From positions 7,440,320-7,504,319 of the forward strand of contig NZ_AP022871.1 in the NCBI RefSeq assembly GCF_011764565.1: a stretch of 64,000 bases of DNA, written 5' to 3'. This DNA is from Phytohabitans suffuscus (GTDB lineage Bacteria; Actinomycetota; Actinomycetes; Mycobacteriales; Micromonosporaceae). Positions 27,217-36,749 of the stretch are shown one piece after another. Position numbers and translations under genes: made by a program. Positions within the stretch are counted from its first letter, which is position 1. Every line of letters starts with the position of its first letter. Under the pieces are notes generated by a model. It did no database searches. It was not told where the DNA came from and saw only the letters and a program-made list of their open reading frames with translations.

Positions 27217-28161
27217 TCACGCCTGCGGGCGAAACACCTTGCGGTAGGCGCCTGGTGTGATGCCGAGGAGCTGTCCGAACTGGGCACGGAAGTTGCTCGT
27301 GGTGGGAAACCCGGTCTGGGCCGCGATCCGATCGACGGTGTGGTCGGTGGTTTCGAGCAGCTCCTGGGCGTGACGGATGCGTACTCCCGAAACCCACTGG
27401 ATGGGGCTCTGGCCTGTCGCGTCCTTGAACCGGCGGGTCAGCGTGCGCACACTCATGCCGGCCGCGCCGGCGATGTCGGTGAGGGTGAGGTCTCGGTGCG
27501 CGTTCGCCTCGATCCACGACAGCGCCTGTGCCAGGGTCGATGTCCGCTGGGTCGGGCGGTTCCGGACGATGTACTGTGCCTGGCCTCCCGGCCGGTGCAG
27601 CGGCGCGACGGCGAGGCGGGCGGCGTCCGCCGCGACGGCTGTCCCGTAGTCGCGCTGGACGATGTGCAGGCACAGGTCGAGGCCGGACGCGGCGCCGGCG
27701 GACGTCAGGATGTCTCCGTTGTCCGTGTAGAGCACGTCGGGGTCCATCCGGACGGCGGGGTGCCTGCGGGAGAGCTCGTCCGCGGCAAGCCAGTGGGTCG
27801 TCGCGTGCCGGCCGTCGAGCAGGCCCGCCTCGGCCAGCGTGAACGCGCCGACGCAGATCGACGCGATCCGCGTCCCGCGCTCCGCCCCGGCCCGGAGGGC
27901 CGCGAGGACGGTGGGTGGCGACGGTCGCAGCGGATCGTTCCGTCCCGGCACCACGACGAGGTCGGCGCGCTCGATCGCGTCCAGCCCTTCGTCGACGGTC
28001 ATGCGCAGCGGGCCGGCTTGGACCGACGGCTCGTGGCCGGCGACGACGAGTCGGTATCCCGGGCGGCCGTCCGGTAGGCGTACGCGCCCGAAGGTCTCGA
28101 TGGGCGTGGCCATATCAAAGGCAATCGCATCCTGGAGCGCGAGGACGACCACGGTGTACAT
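27217..28161 (-). CDS. GlxA-type AraC-family regulator with DJ-1/PfpI sensor domain
   Basis: 314 residues from ATG 28161. The N-terminal DJ-1/GATase-like domain (about 1-180) has the elbow RIASICVGAFTLAEAGLLDG, and the C-terminal AraC HTH pair (about 215-310) has LTDIAGAAGMSVRTLTRRFK and RIAAQTGFPTTSNFRAQFGQ. Such regulators respond to unknown small molecules. It converges on the hydroxyquinol dioxygenase gene (11-bp gap) and is divergent from the truncated DJ-1 gene at 28201, which is its more likely target. Confidence 0.88.
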   Translation of the reverse strand: MYTVVVLALQDAIAFDMATPIETFGRVRLPDGRPGYRLVVAGHEPSVQAGPLRMTVDEGLDAIERADLVVVPGRNDPLRPSPPTVLAALRAGAERGTRIASICVGAFTLAEAGLLDGRHATTHWLAADELSRRHPAVRMDPDVLYTDNGDILTSAGAASGLDLCLHIVQRDYGTAVAADAARLAVAPLHRPGGQAQYIVRNRPTQRTSTLAQALSWIEANAHRDLTLTDIAGAAGMSVRTLTRRFKDATGQSPIQWVSGVRIRHAQELLETTDHTVDRIAAQTGFPTTSNFRAQFGQLLGITPGAYRKVFRPQA

Positions 28162-28200
28162 CCCGAAAGAATAAGGCACTTCGCGGTTGGCTAGATCCAG

Positions 28201-28818
28201 GTGAAACCTGTCTTGATAGCCGTCGCATCGCCCGCGGGAGATGGCAAGCATGGAAGGGCAACGTCCGCCGGAAGGGATCACTCATGCTCGAGCGGTCCCG
28301 GCGTCGTGCGATCCGGCAACCCCCAGATCACGCTGACGGCCACCGCCGCGCTCGACCCGCATGTACCCGGCTACGTAGTTGTCCCTGGGGCGGTCGGCCC
28401 GGTCGATGGAGACCCGGACGCCGGAGACGAGACCATTCCGGTGCTCCTGGCCCGGTTCGCGGGAAGCGACGCGATGCCCCTGATCCGTCGTGCGCTCGAC
28501 AACCCGGACATCACCGTAGCGGCCTTCTGCGGCGGATCGCTCGCACTCGCGATGGCCGGCCTCCTCGAAGGCCGCACCGCGACCACGCACGTGCTCGGCA
28601 TCGACATGCTCGACGCCACGGGGGTGAACGCCGTCCGCGCTCGCGTGGTGGACGACGGCGACCTCGTCAGTGGCGGCGGCGTTACCTCGGGCCTCGACGT
28701 GGCCATCTACCTGCTCGAACGTGACTTCGGCTCGCACATCGCGCACGCGGTCGAGGAGCTCTTCGAGTACGAGCGCCGCGGGACCACCTGGAAGAGCACC
28801 GGCCAGCTCGCGGCCTGA
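28201..28818 (+). CDS. DJ-1/PfpI-family protein, N-terminally truncated
   Basis: Residues from about GVVRSGNPQITLTATAALD onwards form a DJ-1/PfpI domain with the nucleophile elbow TVAAFCGGSLALAMAGLLEG, followed by THVLGIDMLDATGVN and SGGGVTSGLDVAIYLLERDF. The first beta-alpha unit of the fold (VLVFDGVE-like, about 50 residues) is not encoded. The sequence before GVVRSG is unlike the family, and no alternative frame supplies it. The gene is therefore probably broken at its 5' end, or a new short start has been recruited. It is divergent from the GlxA-type regulator by 40 bp. Function unknown; many relatives are chaperones or isocyanide hydratases. Confidence 0.65.
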   Translation: MKPVLIAVASPAGDGKHGRATSAGRDHSCSSGPGVVRSGNPQITLTATAALDPHVPGYVVVPGAVGPVDGDPDAGDETIPVLLARFAGSDAMPLIRRALDNPDITVAAFCGGSLALAMAGLLEGRTATTHVLGIDMLDATGVNAVRARVVDDGDLVSGGGVTSGLDVAIYLLERDFGSHIAHAVEELFEYERRGTTWKSTGQLAA

Positions 28819-28843
28819 CCCGTTCACCGCGACCCCCCAGAGA

Positions 28844-29182
28844 ATGGAAGCCACCAGACAGATGAACACCATCGCCGGGACCTGGCTGCTGCGCATGAAG
28901 ACACCCATCGGCACCATCGAGGCCGACTACCGCTTCGAGGAAGAGGATGGCGTGATCCGCGGCAGCGCGAGCGGCGGCGGCGGCGAAAGCACACCCCTCA
29001 CGGACATCGCCGTCCAGGACGGCCCGACCGGCCAGCGCGTCACCTGGCGGCAGAGCATCACCAAGCCGCTGCGACTCGACCTCGACTACGACGTCGTCGT
29101 CGACGGAGACGCCCTCTGCGGCGAGTCCCGCGCCGGGCGGCTGCCGCGGGCGCGCGTGACCGGCAGGCGGACCAGCGCGTGA
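28844..29182 (+). CDS. Small conserved hypothetical protein
   Basis: 112 residues from ATG 28844, or 106 from ATG 28862. The sequence MNTIAGTWLLRMKTPIGTIE, YRFEEEDGVIRGSA, and the C-terminal GDALCGESRAGRLPRARVTG look like a one-domain beta-barrel of the lipocalin-like type, with no signal peptide. It follows the DJ-1 gene by 25 bp and may be co-transcribed with it. No firm family was recognised. Confidence 0.6.
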   Translation: MEATRQMNTIAGTWLLRMKTPIGTIEADYRFEEEDGVIRGSASGGGGESTPLTDIAVQDGPTGQRVTWRQSITKPLRLDLDYDVVVDGDALCGESRAGRLPRARVTGRRTSA

Positions 29183-29274
29183 GCGCGTTCCTGCTGTCGG
29201 TGCACGTGCTCGCGGCCATACTGAGCCCTCCTCGCGGCGCGGGCCGCGTCCGCCCATTCTTCGTAGTCGTCCAT
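29183..29274 (-). pseudogene. Possible N-terminal gene remnant
   Basis: On the minus strand, ATG 29274 opens MDDYEEWADAARAARRAQYG then REHVHRQQERA, a charged helical start with normal codon bias. The frame then runs into the opposite-strand gene ending at 29182, where it loses sense. The promoter-like box at 29276-29297 sits directly in front of this ATG. I read it as the first 30 codons of a lost gene; the evidence is thin. Confidence 0.35.
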
Positions 29275-29275
29275 G

Positions 29276-29297
29276 GAGCTTTCGGCGTCGAGGTCCG
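29276..29297 (-). promoter_or_regulatory. Promoter-like box shared with 21341 and 45142
   Basis: The reverse complement contains CCTCGACGCCGAAAGCTC, 21 of 22 bases identical to the box at 21341-21362, and ends one base before an ATG (29274). Distance to the family-C hairpin is about 97 nt, against about 71 nt for the other copy. Confidence 0.4.
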
Positions 29298-29394
29298 AGC
29301 GGATCGCGCGGCGCCCCGCGACGTCAGCGCCCGTGGTGCACACCCCGGGCGGGCCGGCCCGTCGACCGGCCGCCGGGACAGTGGATGGTCTGCC

Positions 29395-29449
29395 CAGCGG
29401 TACAGGAGGCACCTTATGGAGCCCGCATAACGTGCCTCCTGTACCGCTG
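29395..29449. repeat. Family-C 55-nt hairpin element, copy 2
   Basis: The left arm CAGCGGTACAGGAGGCAC (29395-29412) pairs perfectly with 29432-29449 around a 19-nt loop whose ends (TTATG and CATAA) also pair. It is in the opposite orientation to copy 1. The two stem differences from copy 1 are matched on the other arm. Confidence 0.8.
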
Positions 29450-29630
29450 AGCGCACGACCAGCGCGCTGGGGTCGGTTCCGACGGATCGTGGTCTTTGCG
29501 GTTTTGAAGTCTCACGTCTTGGGCTCCGTTTCGGGGAGGCTGGGGGCGCCACCAGGTTAAAGACAGGGAGCCGGCGGCGGCCAAGCCGAACGCGCCGAGG
29601 ATGAGGCCGAGTGGGGATTACGCCGGTGTG

Positions 29631-29670
29631 ACCACGGTGGGACCTCACAGGCGTGAGGTCCCACCGTGGT
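29631..29670. terminator. Strong intrinsic terminator hairpin
   Basis: 18-bp perfect stem (ACCACGGTGGGACCTCAC with its complement at 29653-29670) and a four-base AGGC loop, ending 10 bp beyond the stop of the minus-strand membrane protein (29680). It is the clearest terminator in the window. Confidence 0.85.
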
Positions 29671-29679
29671 GTACGAGGC

Positions 29680-30333
29680 TCAGACGTGGGAGGGGGTACG
29701 GTCCTTCCCGCTCGTCCCGCTCTCGGGTGCGGCGAAGGTCGCGGTCTTGGGCGTGACCACCGAGTGGATGAGGCCGAGCAGGGCCAGGATCAGCATCGCG
29801 GCGGCGGCGAGGTAGGCGACGGTGGCGAACTGCGCGGCCTTGGTGCCGAACTCGCTGAAGCCGTACGAGGTGAGCAGCAGTCCGCGCAGGGTCTCGCCCT
29901 TGAAGACCGTCTCACGCTGCTGGGTGACCTCGGCCAGCTGGGCCTGCAGGTCGGCCAGGTTGGGGGCGTTGGCCTGCTGCGCCTCGGCGACCTGGGTGCG
30001 CAGCTGGGCCTGCGGCACACCCAGCTCGGCGTAGGTCTGGCCGCCGGCGGTCGACTTCAGGTGCAGGCCGATGAAGTTGTTCGCGTAGCACTCGGCCTGC
30101 TTGCCGGTGGTCAGCCTCTGCCCGGCGTACTCGACCACGCACGGCTGGGCCTTCTCCTCCTCGGTCAGCTCGGCGGCCGGCTTGAACGAGATGTTCTGCT
30201 GGCTGAGCTGGTCGGTCACGTAGTTCTCGGCGAAGTTGGCGTTGCTGGTCAGGACGAGACCGGCGATGAGCAGAAGGCCAGCAAGCAGCAGCCCGCCGAC
30301 ACTGACCACCAGGTCCAGGGTCTTGCGCTTCAT
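29680..30333 (-). CDS. Two-helix membrane protein of unknown function
   Basis: 217 residues from ATG 30333. An N-terminal helix (LDLVVSVGGLLLAGLLLIAG) and a C-terminal helix (FATVAYLAAAAMLILALLGL) flank an extracytoplasmic segment of about 120 residues. That segment contains two Cys (AQPCVVEYAG, QAECYANNF) that could pair, and a glutamine-rich coiled stretch (AQLRTQVAEAQQANAPNLAD). A perfect terminator hairpin follows. I do not recognise a named family. It lies downstream of the ABC exporter genes but is separated from them by 195 bp. Confidence 0.75.
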   Translation of the reverse strand: MKRKTLDLVVSVGGLLLAGLLLIAGLVLTSNANFAENYVTDQLSQQNISFKPAAELTEEEKAQPCVVEYAGQRLTTGKQAECYANNFIGLHLKSTAGGQTYAELGVPQAQLRTQVAEAQQANAPNLADLQAQLAEVTQQRETVFKGETLRGLLLTSYGFSEFGTKAAQFATVAYLAAAAMLILALLGLIHSVVTPKTATFAAPESGTSGKDRTPSHV

Positions 30334-30528
30334 GGGATCACTCCGTCGGATGTGGAGCTTGCCCGGCGGGCTCAGCTCGTGGCGAAAACATCGTTGAGAA
30401 GATGCTCGCCGTTGGCGCCACGCTGGGGCAGAGAAGCAAGTCCCGTACGCGCCGGGACCAGGGTCCGTCATCCGGGTGGGCCCACCGGCCCCCTGCCGTG
30501 CCCCCGACCTGAGCACACACCGCGGCGG

Positions 30529-32151
30529 CTACGCCGGCAGTGCGAGGTCGCGACGCCGTATGGCGTACAGCCCGGTCAGGCCCAGGACGGCGACGACCGC
30601 CACCAGGGCGAGGATCGGGCCGGCCGTGACCGGGTCGGCGGGTGCCCTCGGCACGTGGCTGAACGGCGACAGGTCCCGCACCCACCCGGGGATCGCCAGG
30701 GTGGGGCCGAACAGTGGTCCGAAGAGGACGGAGGCCATCAGCATCGCCCACGACGCGGCGACGGCGACGCGCGGTGCCAGACCGGTCGCGGCGACCACAC
30801 CGGCACCGATCGCGGCGATGGCGGGCAGCTGCGGCAAGCCTGCCCCGATCACCGCGCGGACCTGTCCCGCGGGGTCGCCGAGCGCGGCGCCGGCGGCCAG
30901 TCCCATGCTGGCGGCGAAGAGCAGCATCAGCGCGGTGGCGCCCAGCAGCGCGGCGAGGGCGTGACTGGCCACCCACCGCGCCCGGCTGACCCCGGTCGCG
31001 AGGATCGGCTCCAGCTGACCGGCGGCCTCCTCGGTGCGCATGCGCAGCAGCGCCTGGACGGTGTAGACGGCCGCGGCCGCGCCGGCCATCTGCATGACCG
31101 AGGCACGGTAGGCGTCCAGGATCTGGCCTCCGCCGCCCAGTTCGAGGTACCAGTCGCGAGCGCTGCCGGTGGTCTGCTCGACCTGCCCGGCAAGGCCGCC
31201 CATCACCGCGCCGAAGCCGACCAGGCCCACTGACCAGCCGATCAGCGCACCCCGTTGCAGCCGTACCGCCAGCCCCAACGGGCTGCACAGCGCCCGGCTC
31301 GCCCGTCCCGGACCGCGGCGCTGGGTCAGGATGCCGTGCCCGAAGTCGCGCCGCGCGGCGAGCAGGGCGGCCGCGGCGGCGCCGGCGAGCAGGGCGGCGA
31401 CCGCCAGGGCCAGTGGCCGCCAGTCGTCGCCGCCGAACGGTCGTGCCTGCTGGGCCCAGCCGATCGGGGACAGCCAGGTCGGCCACGCACTCTCGACCCG
31501 CAGCCCGCTCGGGTCGACCCGGCCGGCCATGTTGCCGATCCCGCTGAGCAGGAACGCCACCCCGAGCACCGCGGCGGCCAGGCCGCTGGCGCCCCGGGTA
31601 CTGGAGGCGAGCTGGCTGGTGACGGCCGCGACGCCGGTGAAGCCGAGGCCGACGGCGGCGACCGCGGCGCCGGCGGTCAAGGAGCCGGCGGCGGGCTGAC
31701 CGGCGAGGATCATCGCCAGGCTCAGCGTGACGGCCAGTACGGCGTTGGCGCCGGCGGTCACGACCAGCGCGGCGGCCAGACCGCTCTGGCGGCCCACGAC
31801 CGCGGCGCCGACGAGCTCGGCGCGGGCGGTCTCCTCACCCTGACGGGTGTGCCGGACGACCGCGAAGATGCTCATCAGCGCCGCCAGCACGGCCAGCAGG
31901 ACGAGGTTGCGGACCATCGTGTACGCGCCGACGCTCGCGCCCGACGCGAGGCCGAGCATCCGTATCCCGGCGTTGCTCGCCGTCATCGTCACCTCCGGCA
32001 CCAGGTCGGCGGCGTCGCGGTACTGGTTGGCCCAGAGCGCGGTGGTGGTGCCGGCGTAGACGGCCAGGCCCAGCGTCCACGCGGGAAGAGCGATCCGGTC
32101 CCGGCGCAGCGCGAGGCATACCAGTGGGACGGTGCCGGTCAGCGCGCTCAT
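30529..32151 (-). CDS. ABC exporter permease
   Basis: 540 residues from ATG 32151, overlapping the stop of the ATPase gene as ATGA (32148-32151). About twelve hydrophobic helices lie in two six-helix halves (LGLAVYAGTTTALWANQYRD; LIGWSVGLVGFGAVMGGLAG), the pattern of fused ABC-2 permeases such as those of the TetR-controlled drug and antibiotic exporters of actinomycetes. With the adjacent ATPase it should form an exporter of small hydrophobic compounds or peptides; the substrate is unknown. Confidence 0.85.
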   Translation of the reverse strand: MSALTGTVPLVCLALRRDRIALPAWTLGLAVYAGTTTALWANQYRDAADLVPEVTMTASNAGIRMLGLASGASVGAYTMVRNLVLLAVLAALMSIFAVVRHTRQGEETARAELVGAAVVGRQSGLAAALVVTAGANAVLAVTLSLAMILAGQPAAGSLTAGAAVAAVGLGFTGVAAVTSQLASSTRGASGLAAAVLGVAFLLSGIGNMAGRVDPSGLRVESAWPTWLSPIGWAQQARPFGGDDWRPLALAVAALLAGAAAAALLAARRDFGHGILTQRRGPGRASRALCSPLGLAVRLQRGALIGWSVGLVGFGAVMGGLAGQVEQTTGSARDWYLELGGGGQILDAYRASVMQMAGAAAAVYTVQALLRMRTEEAAGQLEPILATGVSRARWVASHALAALLGATALMLLFAASMGLAAGAALGDPAGQVRAVIGAGLPQLPAIAAIGAGVVAATGLAPRVAVAASWAMLMASVLFGPLFGPTLAIPGWVRDLSPFSHVPRAPADPVTAGPILALVAVVAVLGLTGLYAIRRRDLALPA

Positions 32152-33065
32152 CGGACACCCGCCGGGCGGGCGTCGGCGGCGGGCGCGGCGGAGTCGCCGT
32201 AGTGGCGCATGAAAAGCTCCTCCAGCGTCGGCGGCGAGCTGGTCAGCGATCGCACGCCGTAGCCGACGAGCTCCTCGAGCACCCGGTTGAGCCGGCCGGC
32301 CTCCACGCTGAACTCGGCCCGGTTGCCGTGGACGGCGAGATCGTGCACGCCGGGCAGGCTCGCTCCGATCGGTACGGCCGTCTCGACCACGACGCTGGTC
32401 CGGGTGAGGTGGCGCAGCTGTTCGAAGGTCCCGGTCTCGGCGGCCCGGCCGCCGCGGATGATGGTGACGCGGTCGCACAACGCCTCGACCTCGGAGAGGA
32501 TGTGGCTGGACAGCAGCACGGTGCGTCCGGCCGCCCGCAGCTCGCGGACGACCTCCTGGAAGGACGCCTCCATCAGCGGGTCGAGGCCCGAGGTCGGCTC
32601 GTCCAGGAGGTACAGCTCCACATCGGACGCCAGCGCGGAGACCAGGGCGACCTTCTGCCGGTTTCCCTTGGAGTAGGCGCGGCACTCCTTGGTCGGATCG
32701 AGCTGAAACCGTTCCAGCAGCTCGGCCCGGCGCCGCCGGTCCACGCTGCCGCGCAGCGCACACAGCAGGTCGATCACCTGGCCGCCGGTCAGGTTGGGCC
32801 ACAGGTTGACCTCGCCGGGCACGTACGCGAGGCGCCGGTGCAGCGCGACCGCGTCCCGCCACGGATCGCCGCCGAGGACGGCGGCCGTGCCGCCGTCGCG
32901 GCGCAGCAGACCCAGGAGGATCCGGATGGTCGTGGTCTTACCGGCCCCGTTGGGTCCGAGGAAGCCGTGCACCTCCCCGGTGGGCACGGTCAGGTCGAGG
33001 TGGTCGAGCGCCGTCGTCGAGCCGAACCGTTTCACCAGACCGGCCACGGCGATCGCAGGTGCCAT
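32148..33065 (-). CDS. ABC exporter ATP-binding protein
   Basis: 305 residues from ATG 33065. Walker A GFLGPNGAGKTTTIRILLGL, signature variant AYSKGNRQKVALVSALAS (SKGNRQ instead of SGGQ), Walker B LYLLDEPTSGLDPL and the switch His in LLSSHILSE are all present. The C-terminal 80 residues form a DrrA-like extension (HLTRTSVVVETAVPIGASLP). It powers the coupled permease. No regulator is adjacent; the SDR gene lies divergently upstream. Confidence 0.9.
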   Translation of the reverse strand: MAPAIAVAGLVKRFGSTTALDHLDLTVPTGEVHGFLGPNGAGKTTTIRILLGLLRRDGGTAAVLGGDPWRDAVALHRRLAYVPGEVNLWPNLTGGQVIDLLCALRGSVDRRRRAELLERFQLDPTKECRAYSKGNRQKVALVSALASDVELYLLDEPTSGLDPLMEASFQEVVRELRAAGRTVLLSSHILSEVEALCDRVTIIRGGRAAETGTFEQLRHLTRTSVVVETAVPIGASLPGVHDLAVHGNRAEFSVEAGRLNRVLEELVGYGVRSLTSSPPTLEELFMRHYGDSAAPAADARPAGVR

Positions 33066-33259
33066 CGTCGCGCCTCCTTCCACAACCCTGAACAAGGCCA
33101 CGTGTGCCGACGCCGTCACCGTGCGCGGTGCGAGCCCGCACCTCGTAGAGCCGAAAGGCCCTCCCGCCCGGGTGCCGTACGGCCCTGACGCCACCCGGGT
33201 CGGCCGGCGGACGCTTGATCAAACAGGCCGGAACGGCTGGCTCGGAGAAGGGGCGCGTG

Positions 33260-34018
33260 ATGAGCGGTCAGTGGTACGAGGGACGAGTCGCCCTGGTCAC
33301 CGGCGCCGGGTCCGGTATCGGGCGGGCGGTCGCGGTGCGGTTGGCCGCCGCGGGCGCGTGGGTGGTCGGCTGCGATCTCGACGCGGAGGCCCTGGCGGCG
33401 ACGGGGAAAGCGATCGCCGACGCCGGGCATCACGTCACGACGGTCGTCGGCGACGTGAGCGCGCAGGCGGACGTGGACCGGATCGTGGCGCAGCTGCCCG
33501 ACGGCCGGGTCGACGTGCTCGCCAACGTCGCCGGAGTCATGGACTACTTCCTGCCGGTCACCGAGGTCGACGATCTGACCTGGGAACGCGTGATGGCGGT
33601 CAACGTCACCGGTCCGATGCGGCTGTCCCGGGCCGTGCTGCCGCTGATGCGGGCGGCCGGCGGCGGCGCGATCGTCAACGTCGCCTCCATCGGCGGCCTG
33701 ACCGGCGCGGTGGCCGGAACGGCGTACGTGACCTCGAAGCACGCGCTGGTCGGCATGACCCGGTCGATCGCGGCCCTCTACGCCGAGGACGGCATCCGCG
33801 CCAACGTCGTCTGCCCCGGTGGCGTGGAGACGAACATCGGCCGTACGGCGACGCCGAAGGTGCCGTGGGCGTACCAGCGCCTGGAGAAGTCGTTCGCGCG
33901 GACCACCCGGGTGGCGAAGCCGGACGAGATCGCCACCCTCGTCAGCTGGCTCGGCTCCGACGAGGCCGTCAACGTCAACGGCGCGGTGGTCGCCTCCGAC
34001 GGCGGCTTCACCGCCTGA
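33260..34018 (+). CDS. Short-chain dehydrogenase/reductase
   Basis: 252 residues from ATG 33260 (GGAGAAGG upstream; an ATG 45 bp earlier has a poorer site). The TGxxxGIG cofactor motif (LVTGAGSGIGRAVAVRLAAA), Asp at the end of beta-2 suggesting NAD(H) (GCDLDAEALA), NVAGV, catalytic Ser in NVASIGG and Tyr-x3-Lys in TAYVTSKHALVG are intact. It is a classical FabG-like SDR of unknown substrate. Its last 11 bases overlap the end of the convergent regulator gene. Confidence 0.88.
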   Translation: MSGQWYEGRVALVTGAGSGIGRAVAVRLAAAGAWVVGCDLDAEALAATGKAIADAGHHVTTVVGDVSAQADVDRIVAQLPDGRVDVLANVAGVMDYFLPVTEVDDLTWERVMAVNVTGPMRLSRAVLPLMRAAGGGAIVNVASIGGLTGAVAGTAYVTSKHALVGMTRSIAALYAEDGIRANVVCPGGVETNIGRTATPKVPWAYQRLEKSFARTTRVAKPDEIATLVSWLGSDEAVNVNGAVVASDGGFTA

Positions 34019-36535
34019 ACGGCTCGCCGTCGTGGCTCCGGAGCCACGCACGCCGGTCAGCCGGCGGATCGGCATCGGCCCCGCGTCCGTTCGTCGGGGG
34101 CGATGCGCTCGGCTCGGGGTGGCGGGTGAGTTTGGTGTGGACGGTGGGCGCGTCTGGGTGGTCGAGCTGGTGGAGGATGCTCCAGGCGTGCCGCCAGGTC
34201 TTGTGTGCGGTGTGGGGGTTGCCCGCGGCGTGGTGGGTGTCGCCGAGGCGGTTGAGGACTTTGGCCTCGTAGTAGCGGTTGTGGAGGTCGCGTAGCAGGG
34301 TGAGCGCGTGTTCGTAGCAGGTGGTGGCCTGCTGGTACTGGGTGAGGTGGTGGTGGGCGTAGCCGAGGCTGTCCCAGGTGCGGGCTTCCCAGCTGCGGTT
34401 GCCGAGCTGCTGCTGCCGGGTGAGGGCCTGCCGGCAGTGGGTGATGGCCTGCTGGTAGTCGCCGAGCTGGGCGTGGTACCAGCCGATGTTGTTGAGGGCG
34501 TTGGCTTGGCCGTGCGCGTGTCCGGCGGTGGTGTAGAGGTGTAGGGCCTGCTGGGCGTCGTGGAGCGCGTCGTGGTAGCGGTGTTGGGGTTGGTGGACCC
34601 AGCCGCGGCACAGGTGGACGTAGGCCAGGCCGGCGGTGTCGGCCAGCCGGTCGTAGAGCTGGCGGGCGTGGTCGAGGTGGGTGTCGGTGTCGTCGTGGCG
34701 GCCGATCCACGCGTAGAGCTCGGCGAGCCAGCAGTGGGCGTTGGCCTGCGCGCGGTGGTCGTGCAGGCGCCGCGCGGCGTGCAGGGCGGCGTGGGTGGTG
34801 CTGTGCCAGTCGTGCCAGTGTCCCCGGCGGTTGAAGAACGGGCCGAGCAGGTCGGCCAGTCGCCAGGTGTGGGTTTCGAAGCCGGCCTCGGCGGCGGTGT
34901 GGATCGCGGCGACGAGCGTGGGGTGTTCGCGGGTGAACCAGTCGAGTGCCTCGGAGTGGCTGGCCAGTGGTTCCGGCGTGACGTCGGGGCGGGCGGGGCG
35001 AGGGTGGTCGGGTCGCGGTGCGGGCCGAGTAGCAGGCGTGCGGTGTTGGCGGTGTGCAGGTAGTGGTCCAGCACGCGGCCGGTGGCGGCGTGGCGCTGCT
35101 CGCGGGTGTCGTGGGTGTGCGCCTGTTCGGCGGCGTACGCGCGCAGCAGGTCGTGGAAGGTGTAGCGGCCGGGCAGGTGTTCGGTGGCGAGGTGGGCGTC
35201 GCTGAGCTCGGTCAGGAGTCGCCGTGCGCGGCGGGTGGGCATGGCGGCGAGGCTGGCGGCGGCGGGCGCGCTGATGTCCGGGCCGGGATGCAGGCCGAGC
35301 AGCCGGAAGAGCCTGGCCGCGTCGGCTGTGAGGGCGTGGTAGGACCAGGAGAGCACGGTGCGGATGTCGGTGGTGCTGTCACCGGTGAGGGCGTCGAGCC
35401 GGTGGGAGCCGTCGCGCAGCTCGTCGGCGAGGGCGGCGAGGCTGCGGTGCGGGTGGGTGGCGGCGCGGGCCGCGACCAGGGCCAGGGCCAGCGGGAGCCG
35501 GGCGCACCGGGAGACGATGCCGGCGGTGGCGGCGGGCTCGGCCGCGAGGCGGTGCTCGCCCAGGCGCCGGGCCAGCAGCTGGTGGGCGTCGGTGGGGGTG
35601 AGCAGGTCCAGCGCCACGGGGTGCGCGCTGTCGGTGGCGACGAGACCGGTCAGCTGGTGGCGGCTGGTGATGATGACCGCGCAGCCGGCCGAGCCGGGCA
35701 GCAGCGGGCGGACCTGGTCGGCGTCGCGGGCGTTGTCGAGCACGATCAGCATGCGTTTGCCGGCTACCAGGGTGCGGTACAGGCCGACCTGCGCGTCCAG
35801 GCCGTCGGGGATCGCCGCGGGTGGCACACCGAGTGTCTGCAGGAACGTGTGCACCGCCGCCAGCGGCGGCATCGGCGGGCCCGCCGGGTCGAACCCGCGT
35901 AGGCCGATGTGGAGTTGCCCGTCCGGGAAGCGGTCGAGGTTGTCGTGGGCCCACCGCAACGCCAGCCAGGTCTTGCCCACGCCGCCGGCACCGGTGACCA
36001 CCGCGGTCGCCGCGCCGTGCCGGTCCATCAGCTCGGTGAGACAGCCCAGCTCGCGGGCCCGCCCGGCGAACAGCGCCGGCCCGGCCGGCAACTGCCGGGG
36101 CACCGGCACCGCACGTGCCGGTGCGACGTCGGCCACCGGCCACGCGGCCGCACCCTCGACCAGGCCCGCGCCGTTGGCGAGCAGCCGCGGTGGGACGGTC
36201 TGCGTGCCGGCGAGTCGACACCACTGGGCCAGCCAGGTCTCCTGCCGGTCGACCGGCACCTCGCAGGCGGTCAGCAGCGCGATCACCACCTCACGTCGCG
36301 GTAACGTGCCCCGGCTCAGCGTCGTGCCCAGCGTGCTGGGCGGCAGGACGTGCCCGTGTACACGCGCTCGCCGCGCGATCGTCCGGTAGCTGAGTCCGGA
36401 CTGGTCGCGAACCCGTCGCAACAGCATCACGAAGTGCTCGGAGCTGGTCGCGGGCGCCGGGTCGACGTCGGCGTCGGATGTGAGCCCGACGACCCGCTCG
36501 CGTGCCGCGCCCACCGCCTGGCCCTCGCCATCCAT
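34008..36535 (-). CDS. NB-ARC/TPR regulator with N-terminal HTH, one-base frameshift
   Basis: ATG 36535 has GAGGAGG five bases upstream. The product (about 840 residues after correction) has an N-terminal XRE-like helical domain (about 33-105, RDQSGLSYRTIARRARVHGH), an NB-ARC ATPase (P-loop TGAGGVGKTWLALRW, about 181-195; Walker B MLIVLDNARDADQ; LPLALALVAA) and TPR repeats (LNNIGWYHAQLGDYQQAITH, WDSLGYAHHHLTQYQQATTC). The reading frame breaks at GGGG 34986-34989. Adding one G joins the ATPase to the TPR part, which ends at 34008. It is related to the regulator at 15629 but has no SARP domain. It faces away from the large secreted protein at 36750 and could control it. Confidence 0.78.
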
Positions 36536-36749
36536 GCCGACCTCCTCGCGCCCCCGGCGACCGACGCTCCAGACGCGGCGACAGGTCGACAGTAGCGACA
36601 CGGGTCGACCCGGAAGGCCCGCAGAACCACCGCCGCTGTCCAGCGTCTCGGACAGTTCCGGACGGATCCGAACAGGTCGATGCCTAGAAGTCCGCGACCG
36701 GGCCGTCTGAGAATCGGTCGACCGCTCAACTGCTACCACGGGGTTAGGC

